Of a stretch of DNA of 64,000 nucleotides, positions 56,756 through 64,000 are shown one piece after another. The notes beneath the pieces are model-generated. The model did no database searches, was not told the origin of the DNA, and saw only the letters and a program-made list of their open reading frames with translations. Origin of the DNA: Acestrorhynchus altus (lineage: Eukaryota; Chordata; Actinopteri; Characiformes; Acestrorhynchidae). The stretch spans positions 18,358,928 through 18,422,927 of the forward strand of contig CM067522.1 of assembly GCA_034509495.1 (NCBI GenBank), written 5' to 3'. Position 1 is the first letter of the stretch; every line of letters begins with the position of its first letter. A program made the translations under genes and the position numbers.

Positions 56756-56880
56756 AGTGCAGTATTTCACACTTTTGTTTATTAAATAAAAAGCTTGAGA
56801 AGAAATGAGGACCACAGACAGTCCTCACAAGTCTCCACATAGGTGTGCTGTGACGGTCCTCACAAAGATACAAATACCCG

Positions 56881-56881
<1 letters not shown>

Positions 56882-56917
<36 letters not shown>
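56882..56917. repeat. (CA)n microsatellite at edge of the GC-rich promoter region
   Basis: About 17 CA units ending where CpG-rich sequence begins, just upstream of the putative GAS2-like exon 1. Confidence 0.95.
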
Positions 56918-56921
<4 letters not shown>

Positions 56922-56924
56922 CTG

Positions 56925-57203
56925 TCTCCCCGCCCCTTCCAGCCGGAGGAGCTGGATGGTCTGGAGCTCGGAGCAGTTTGGGTTTGAATCTCGGGCAGAG
57001 ACACCCGGAGCTCAGGCCGCCCCGGCAGCGCCTCCAGGCCGGGATCAGTGCGCCTCAGCGCGGCTGTGGAAGTGAGAGGGGTCGGGGGGGGGGAGGCTGG
57101 AGCCACGGAGCCGCAGAGCTCTCCGTCTGGATGAAGCCCTCCGCAGTGACCGGACCTCCTTCACCGCCGTCTGAACCACAGCAGCCGGCCTCGCGCTCTA
57201 ATG
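56925..57203 (+). promoter_or_regulatory. GC-rich promoter region and non-coding exon 1 of the GAS2-like gene
   Basis: This is the only CpG-dense stretch near the gene (roughly 56925-57360, many CG dinucleotides, flanked by AT-rich DNA). A donor follows at 57204 (CTCTAATG then GTAACA) and would splice to the acceptor at 59638-59639 ahead of the CH-domain exon. The start of exon 1 cannot be fixed. An ATG at 57131 opens a short upstream frame that crosses the splice junction (see findings). A (CA)n tract begins immediately after the donor. Confidence 0.6.
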
Positions 57204-57205
57204 GT

Positions 57206-57232
57206 AACACACACACACACACACACACACAC
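57206..57232. repeat. (CA)n microsatellite at exon 1 donor of the GAS2-like gene
   Basis: About 13 CA units starting two bases inside the donor GTAACA at 57204. Confidence 0.95.
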
Positions 57233-58959
57233 GCACGCTGTCTGCGTTTCGGTGGCTATCAGCAGCTCTTTAAGGTTTAGATAATCAGTGCAGCGGCTCA
57301 CGGAGGTGTTCGGTTCGATTCTCCGTGCTTCGGTTTCGATACCTAAAGCAGCAGTTCGGTTTTTTTTTAACGATATTTCAGATTTATATCTGCACGATAT
57401 TACGAGTCTGAGTGTGGGTTCGTGAGTTTTATTATAAAACATTTATAATTCTGTTCTTCCACACATTTTTACCTATTAGTTCATTTATAGAATTATACAT
57501 GAAATAGAAAGTAAATATTCATATACTTAAATTGGCAAATAACACATAAAACATATAAAACAGCAAATGTTTATATACTTAAATATGTACATGAACATAT
57601 ACAATAAAAATTTATTATAACAACACTCCTTAGTAGCCTGTTGATTATAGATGAGAGCAGCACATCCACCAAAATGCACTGCAGAGCACCACAGGAGGTC
57701 ATTCCTACCTGTGGCCATCAAACTGTATAACTTCTCCTTTAATGGTGATGGTGATCACTATGAACCACTAAACTGTGAGGTGCAATATTTTAAACTGCTT
57801 TGCTCAGGAAGTTTCGTATGTATTTGTTATTATAAATGTATTTATGATTAAAATTTAACTTGTACATATTTCAAAGTCTTTATTCCGTTTATTTTTTATA
57901 GAGATGGGAGTAATAATTGCCTTTTTCCTCTGGGATTAATAAAGCATTTCTGATCTGGGTAATTTGCCTTTGTGTAATGCCCCACCCCTCGCTCTAGTTT
58001 GACCTGCAGTAAACAGATTTCCAAGCCTTTCACAATTTAGTTGCACAAAATAAGTTCAGCCTGCTGATTTATAGCAATTGCTCAGCCAGGCGTCCTCCAA
58101 ATCACTCCGAAAGTGGGCTGCAATGTAAATGTTTACTTGTTTACACTTAGAACATAAACAACATGTTATTACTTATAAGGTTTGTTATTGTGCAAAGAGG
58201 TGCAGAGAGACGTCTGTGATCAGATGGCATTTCACCGTTTAGTCACCGTTGAATCAGAGTCATAGTCATTGTTGAAACACAACATTGTTTGAACATTTCA
58301 ACATAATCCTCGGTTTTATAACATAATTGCAACATTGATTTATACGTATTGTTAACCTTTCTCAAGTATTTAACACTGAATATTATTTCAGTGTTGATGT
58401 TGGGTCACGTGCCAGCAGGCTGTCGATATGGTCAGTGCTTAAGGAACTCTGTCCAGCTGCACATTTCATTAGCGAGAGTGTAATTAGTGCTGTTTAATTG
58501 GACATAGTGCAGCACATTCTGATTATATCTCGCTGCGTTCAGTGTGGGACGGTGTTGAATCAGCAGTGTTTAAGAATCTGTGTCAGTATTGTGATAAATA
58601 TTGTGTATCGATAAGTGTGTATGTATTGATTCAGACTCCTGTGTGTTTACCCCCCTTAAACCCCAGGTTAATGATTCAGTGACTAATCCTGACGTCAGGC
58701 CTATGAAACTGATATTACGACAGTGATGCAGTTATGAGAATGATGATGTCTGGGCTTCAGCACGGGGTCGAACAGTGACAGGGTCTTTACCTCGGTGCCC
58801 ACAGAGCCTGTTGGTGAAAAGAGGCTATGAACATAAAACTACACACACACACTCTTACTGCAGTTGTGTGTTACAGCCTGATCGTTTACTGATGATCATT
58901 TGATGAACAGTTTTAGGTTTATTACAACATAATTGATATATAATAACACATGGACAATC

Positions 58960-59395
58960 ATTGCCAATAATAACTACACCTTTATGTATAATTACTACAC
59001 CTTTATATATAACTACACTTTTAAATGTGATAAATACCCCTTTATATCAAATAACTACACTTTTATGTATAATTACTACACCTTTGTATAAAATAACTAC
59101 ACCTTTCTATAAAATAACTACAGGTTTATATAAAATAACTACACCTTTATGTACAATAACTACAGGTTTATATAAAATAACTACACCTTTAGGTACAATA
59201 ACTACACCTTTATATATAATATCTACACTTTTATGTATAATTACTACACCTTTATATAAAATAACTACAGGTTTATCTAAAATATCTACATGTTTATGTG
59301 TAATAACTACAGGTTTATATAAAATAACTACACCTTTATGTATAATTACTACACCTTGATATAAAATAACTACACCTTTATGTATAATAACTATA
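58960..59395. repeat. Degenerate ACTACA(C/G) minisatellite
   Basis: About 20 units near 19-20 bp of the form TAACTACACCTTTATGTATA, with variants (ACAGGTTTATATAAAA). It lies just upstream of the CH-domain exon. The frame through it stays open for 132 codons only because the unit lacks stops in that frame; it is not taken as a gene. Confidence 0.85.
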
Positions 59396-59429
59396 TATAT
59401 ATATATAAATTATACAGCTTGTGGATAGG

Positions 59430-59550
59430 GTTAAGTCCTGCCAGTACCTTGATCAAGGGCACTTCAGTCATATCCTGCCAGTTCAGGGGATCAAACCAGT
59501 AACTTTCTAGTCACAAGGCTGTTGCCATAACTACCAGGCCACTAACCTTA
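59430..59550 (-). mobile_element. tRNA-derived SINE fragment, same family as 42.5 kb
   Basis: Shares CTTCAGTCATATCCTGCCAG, TTCAGGGGATCAAACCAGTA and ACTACCAGGCCACTA with the copy at 42510-42716. The leading bases are lost. It lies 90 bp before the CH-domain exon. Confidence 0.75.
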
Positions 59551-59798
59551 CTTTCTAGCCACAAACCAACATATTATCAACAAGTTAAGATATTAACCTC
59601 CACTGCTCTACTCACATTATTTATTTCTATTTTTCACAGGCATGTGACACATCGCAATGCATGATCGGCGGCTGCACGCGTGGGGTGCGCACACGTTTCT
59701 CACAGTAAAAACCACACGAAGGGACACGCACAGGGGTCCAGCAAGGAGGTGCACTGGCTAACATTTCGATAACCGACATCAACCCTTCTTTCACCAAC

Positions 59799-60473
59799 AT
59801 GACGGACCAGAGCAACATCCAATCTGCCGCGTGCAAGAGCATCAGGCCTTTCAAGTCCAGTGAGGAGTATCTGTATGCCATGAAAGAGGACTTAGCCGAG
59901 TGGCTGCATGCTCTCTATGGTCTGGACATCACTGTGGACACGTTCATGGAAAGCCTTGAGACAGGCTGTGTGCTCTGTGAGCATGCCAACAATGTGAATC
60001 GTGCCGCACGGCCCTTCCAGCCCCACCGATCGTGGCGGGATGTGGCATACCAGACTCGTGGCTCCATGCCTGGCTCATTTGTGGCACGTGACAACGTGTC
60101 TAACTTCATCAGCTGGTGCCGGAGTGAGCTTCGGGTGAAGGACGTACTCATGTTCGAGACGAACGACCTGGTGGAACGTGGTAGTGAGAAGAACTTTGTG
60201 CTCTGCCTCCTAGAGGTCGCACGGAGGGGAGCACGTTTTGGCGTTCCTGCTCCTGTGCTTGTGCAGCTCGAGGAGGAGATTGCGCGTGAGGAGAACCGGG
60301 AAAGGGAACGGGAGAGGGACCGCAAGGGTGCTGTCGTAGGGTCAGTGCACACAGCGAATGGCGAGCATGAGAATGAGCGTGAGACTGAGCAGGACCAGGA
60401 GGATGAGCCAGAGCTCGCGCCCATCTGGCAGCCACAAAGGATAGTATGTGACATGCGCAATCTGGACGAACTG
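59799..60473 (+). CDS. gas2l1: GAS2-like protein (GAS2L1/GAS2L2 type), first coding exon with CH domain; rest outside window
   Basis: GAS2-like proteins cross-link F-actin and microtubules: a type-3 calponin-homology (CH) domain binds actin, a later GAR (GAS2) domain binds microtubules, and the tail binds EB proteins. The exon spans 59640-60473; translation starts at 59799 (A at -3). Residues 14-41 ([20 protein letters not shown]...LYGLDI) and 94-147 ([45 protein letters not shown]) are characteristic of the family CH domain. Residues 163-205 form an Arg/Glu-rich linker. The frame ends in MRNLDEL at a clean GTAAGT donor; the GAR domain should begin in the next exon, beyond the window. The start [11 protein letters not shown] fits GAS2L1 and LVQLEEEI recalls GAS2L2, so the paralogue is not certain; GAS2L1 is preferred on overall match. 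Confidence 0.88.
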
Positions 60474-60539
60474 GTAAGTTCACTTTTGGGTCACAAATTT
60501 GGTTGGTGCATTTCATTTAAGCTGTAGTTGGTTTGTTGA

Positions 60540-60990
60540 CTTTAATTCAATTCAGTTCAGTCTAGTTCAGTTCATTTTGGTTCAGTTCAGTCTAGTTCAG
60601 TTCATTTTGGTTCAGTTCAGTCTAGTTCAGTATATTTTGATTCAGTTTAGTCTAGTTCAGTTCATTTTGGTTCAGTTCAGTCTAGTTCAGTATATTTTGG
60701 TTCAATTTAGTCTAGTTCAGTTCATTTTGGTTCAGTCCAGTCTAGTTCAGTATATTTTGGTTCAGTTCAGTCTAATTCAATTCATTTTGGTTCAGTTCAG
60801 TCTAGTTCACTTTACTTCAGTCTAATTCATTTAGATTCAGTTCACTTCAGTTCATTTTGGTGTAGTTCACTTTGGTTCAGTTCATCATAGTTAATTTCAG
60901 GTCAGTTCAGACTGGTTCAGATCATTTCAGTTCTTAGTTCAGTTTAGTTCACCACAGTTCAGTTCAGTGACGTTCACTTTTCTTCACGTC
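60540..60990. repeat. 30-bp minisatellite, TTCAG-based
   Basis: About nine regular units of TTCAGTTCAGTCTAGTTCAG plus a 10-base TTCATTTTGG-type end from about 60545 to 60800. Half of the units have TATATTTTGG/A in place of TTCATTTTGG, so the true period alternates. It decays into loose TTCAG/TTCAC motifs to about 60990. It shares the TAGTTCAG core with the 20-bp array 1.5 kb downstream. Confidence 0.9.
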
Positions 60991-61969
60991 ATCATAGTCA
61001 TAAATGGAGGCCATAGAAGGATCACTTTTGGTTCCATAAGTTTCTACCAAAACATTTTCAAGACTAACATTCAATTACATGCATTTCCTTAAACCTTAAA
61101 CTCCGTTCTTGTTCCAGTATTGTATTAGTAGATGAATATGTGTAGTCTTTGCATAGGTAGGAATTGCAAGTGTATTTTTTCATATTTCATGTATAGGAGT
61201 AATTGAAATATGTATAATTTTAATTTTATAGTAGTTATTTTCCTAATTATATTTGGGATAATAATGAGTTAATGTACGTAAATCAGTCTTCGGTTGTCCA
61301 GCACAGATGCAGAGGAGTCAACAAAGAACTACTGAAAACATCATAATTTTGAAGACTAAGAAGGTTTTAGGAAAAAAAGCCTCCATCATTCTATAACTGT
61401 TGTTCGGAAAGTTGTTCATAAATTGCAAAGATTGAAATTTTTCTAATGTTTAAAGAACCTTCGCTTGAAGTTAACATTCAATTTAAAGAGCAGCACCAGT
61501 GACCTTTTACCAACGCCTCCCTTCTACATGATCTTTAGGTGATGATCTGGTCATGATCTGTAAGTGGACACTGGTCGTCATGATGTAGTCATGAGTGGGA
61601 CATTTTACACAAACCCAAACCCCAAACATTAACGAGCTATCTAAGTTAGCTCTCATTAATTGTTTGCCGACAGTGATTGTCGCTACCGCAGAATTATCAT
61701 GCCAGCTGTTCCAAAATGGGCCTCATCCCACATCGCAGACATTCTCTTTGTGTAACGTTATAAGCTATCAAAAGAGACACAACCAGCTACAAGACTGTTT
61801 TTATTACATTTCCCAGCATTTTTACTGGTTTTGGCCTTTAAAGACACTTTATACTCAGACATCTCTAGGTGTTAATGGAACTGGGGTCAGTTACTGCAGG
61901 TACGGTAAGGTCAGTGACTGTCAGTGTCCATTTCTAGCATTGTGTGTGAATGCAAGAGCGTTTAATGCT

Positions 61970-61974
<5 letters not shown>

Positions 61975-62033
<59 letters not shown>
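61975..62033. repeat. (TG)n microsatellite, GAS2-like intron 2
   Basis: About 29 uninterrupted TG units. Confidence 0.97.
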
Positions 62034-62034
<1 letters not shown>

Positions 62035-62494
62035 CTAATTGCAACTGTTCAACCTCAGCCAGCCTCATCTCACTGTTTGCCCTCATTGCTGAAAGGTCAG
62101 CTCAGCACTAATGTGATAAGGGTTGGGGTCATACAGTAAACTCGTTTGCACCTGATGTTGGCCTTCGTTTACACTGACGCTCAAAGGAGCTCCAGGGACT
62201 GTTAAGCTCTTTAGCTCATTTTACTTCAAATCTGCATGAGCCTCGGAAAGTCTGATCCTACAGAAGCATCGACTGGATCCCAAAATGCTAAACAAAGCTG
62301 AACTCCTCTGCATTAAATGTACATTGTTGTTATTTACAAACACTTTGAGAGTGCTGTTGTATTTTCCCCTTATAAAGATCTCTCTGTCCATGTTAAAGTG
62401 CAAATGAATACGCCACCCCAGGAAGGGGCAGGTACACCGCAAGACGTTTGATGACAAGCATGTGTTTAATTACAAAAGTGTGTAACATGTAGAT

Positions 62495-63890
62495 TGTAGA
62501 ATAGTATAGTTCAGTTCAGATCAGTATAGTTCAGTTCAGATTAGTATAATTCAGTCCAGATTATTGTAGTTCAGTTCAGATCAGTATAGTTCAGTTCAGA
62601 TTAGTATAGTTCAGATCAGATCAGTATAGTTCAGTTCAGATCAGTATAGTTCAGTTCAGATCAGTATAGTTCAGTTCAGATCAGTATAGTTCAGTTCAGA
62701 TTAGTATAGTTCAGATCAGTATAGTTCAGTTCAGATTAGTATAGTTCAGATCAGTATAGTTCAGATCAGTATAGTTCAGATCAGTATAGTTCAGTTCAGA
62801 TCAGTATAGTTCAGTTCAGATTAGTATAGTTCAGTCCAGATCAGTATAGTTCAGTTCAGATTAGTATAGTTCAGATCAGATCAGTATAGTTCAGTTCAGA
62901 TTAGTATAGTTCAGTCCAGATCAGTATAGTTCAGTCCAGATTAGTATAGTTCAGTCCAGATCAGTATAGTTCAGTCCAGATTAGTATAGTTCAGTCCAGA
63001 TCAGTATAGTTCAGTCCGGATTAGTATAGTTCAGTCCAGATCAGTATAGTTCAGTTCAGATCAGTATAGTTCAGTTCAGATCAGTATAGTTCAGTTCAGA
63101 TTAGTATAGTTCAGTTCAAATTAGTATAGTTCAGATCAGTATAGTTCAGTTCAGATCAGTATAGTTCAGTTCAGATTAGTAAAGTTCAGTTCAGATTAGT
63201 ATAGTTCAGTTCAGATTAGTATAGTTCAGATCAGTATAGTTCAGTTCAGATTAGTATAGTTCAGATCAGTATAGTTCAGATCAGTATAGTTCAGATCAGT
63301 ATAGTTCAGTTCAGATCAGTATAGTTCAGTTCAGATTAGTATAGTTCAGTCCAGATCAGTATAGTTCAGTTCAGATTAGTATAGTTCAGATCAGATCAGT
63401 ATAGTTCAGTTCAGATTAGTATAGTTCAGTCCAGATCAGTATAGTTCAGTCCAGATTAGTATAGTTCAGTCCAGATCAGTATAGTTCAGTCCAGATTAGT
63501 ATAGTTCAGTCCAGATCAGTATAGTTCAGTCCGGATTAGTATAGTTCAGTCCAGATCAGTATAGTTCAGTTCAGATCAGTATAGTTCAGTTCAGATCAGT
63601 ATAGTTCAGTTCAGATTAGTATAGTTCAGTTCAGATCAGTATAGTTCAGTCCAGATCAGTATAGTTCAGTCCAGATCAGTATAGTTCAGTCCGGATTAGT
63701 ATAGTTCAGTCCAGATTAGTATAGTTCAGTCCAGATTAGTATAGTTCAGTTCAGATCAGTATAGTTCAGTTCAGAGCAATATAGTTCAGTCCAGATTAGT
63801 ATAGTTCAGTCCAGATTAGTATAGTTCAGTTCAGATTAGTATAGTTCAGTTCAGATCAGTATAGTTCAGTTCAGAGCAATATAGTTCATC
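62495..63890. repeat. 20-bp-unit minisatellite array (about 70 units) with higher-order duplication
   Basis: Near-uninterrupted head-to-tail units of the form TATAGTTCAGTTCAGATCAG. Sites vary as TTCAG/TCCAG and GATCAG/GATTAG, and some units are shortened to 15 bp. It begins near 62495 and breaks off near 63890. A segment at 62683-63118 recurs at 63198-63633 (offset 515 bp) without a visible mismatch, including the rare variants GATCAGATCAG and TCCGGA. There are no spacers, so it is not CRISPR-like. Confidence 0.95.
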
Positions 63891-64000
63891 TGGAGATGAA
63901 CTCTGGAGAAAAATATGTCTATTTGGTTGCAAAAGCGGATGGTGGACAGTGTTGCTAGGGCAACACGAAATGATGACCAAAACATGTTGTGCTGGAACCA

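Larger units (their letters stand above)
49091..56924. other. KNTC1 to GAS2-like intergenic region
   Basis: Divergent intergenic space with no supported coding exon. It is built of R1 copies, a 56-bp minisatellite, a hAT-like MITE, a LINE-end repeat, TG/CA tracts and an A/T-only stretch. Sections without recognised content: about 49.8-50.6, 52.25-53.35 and 54.9-55.8 kb. Confidence 0.6.
57204..59639 (+). other. Intron 1 of the GAS2-like gene
   Basis: No coding exon was seen between the non-coding exon 1 donor and the CH-exon acceptor. It contains a (CA)n tract (57206-57232), about 1.7 kb of AT-rich sequence without recognised content, an ACTACA-type minisatellite (58960-59395) and a SINE fragment (59430-59550). 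Confidence 0.6.
60474..64000 (+). other. Intron 2 of the GAS2-like gene (incomplete)
   Basis: From the GTAAGT donor to the right edge no further GAS2-like exon was recognised. Content: a 30-bp minisatellite (60540-60990), about 1 kb of unremarkable AT-rich DNA, a (TG)n tract (61975-62033), and a long 20-bp-unit array (62495-63890). Confidence 0.6.

Noticed and set aside
58961..59359. 132-codon open frame (ITTPLY-type repeats)
   Set aside because: It exists only because the ~20-bp minisatellite lacks stops in one frame. Unit variants show no coding constraint.
59915..60516. 181- and 122-codon frames opposite the GAS2-like exon
   Set aside because: Antisense shadows of a GC-rich exon. The plus frame has the clear CH-domain match.
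60499..60825. 108-codon open frame (FSLVQFILVQ repeats)
   Set aside because: Translation of the 30-bp minisatellite in an intron after a strong donor. No start context or homology.
62495..63890. CRISPR-like direct-repeat array
   Set aside because: Units are contiguous with no unique spacers, and the genome is a vertebrate. It is a minisatellite.

Overview
The window reads as nuclear DNA of a ray-finned fish. It holds vertebrate genes with GT-AG introns, is AT-rich between genes, and is crowded with (CA)n tracts, Tc1/mariner relics, tRNA-derived SINEs and LINE ends of types common in teleosts. Several repeat families (the GGTTCT-rich family, and the roughly 300-bp family with the 'gattgcattcagcaac' core) are ones I associate with otophysan fishes such as characins, catfishes and electric fishes. 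That placement is an inference. No bacterial, organellar or viral gene was seen.

Three protein-coding genes are supported. (1) Positions 547-10635, minus strand: the first five coding exons of SVOP (synaptic vesicle 2-related protein, a major-facilitator transporter). The gene continues past the left edge. (2) Positions 16002-48940, minus strand: a complete KNTC1 gene (ROD, the large subunit of the Rod-Zw10-Zwilch kinetochore complex). I resolved 61 coding exons that join into one open frame of 6,708 nt (2,235 codons plus stop) with consistent splice phases; the human protein has about 2,209 residues. (3) Positions about 56930-60473, plus strand: a GC-rich non-coding first exon and the first coding exon of a GAS2-like gene (GAS2L1 preferred, GAS2L2 possible), encoding the calponin-homology domain. 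The gene continues past the right edge.

Layout: SVOP and KNTC1 lie head-to-tail on the minus strand, separated by about 5 kb of repeats (10.85-15.9 kb) that also contain a GC-rich promoter-like cluster near 11.65-11.8 kb. KNTC1 and the GAS2-like gene are divergent and separated by about 8 kb of repeats (49.1-56.9 kb). No operon-like or functional coupling is suggested. One gene serves synaptic vesicles, one mitotic checkpoint signalling, and one actin-microtubule cross-linking.

The most unusual structures are not genes. They are: a ~1.4-kb array of 20-bp units with a ~436-bp segment repeated without visible change at a 515-bp offset (62.5-63.9 kb); a related 30-bp array in the same intron (60.5-61.0 kb); a perfect 49-bp-arm hairpin inside a Tc1 relic (4067-4169); a compound GA/AT/GA microsatellite beside the first KNTC1 splice donor; and a high-copy non-autonomous repeat whose copies twice abut KNTC1 splice donors. 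I did not find a convincing new multi-gene biological system here.
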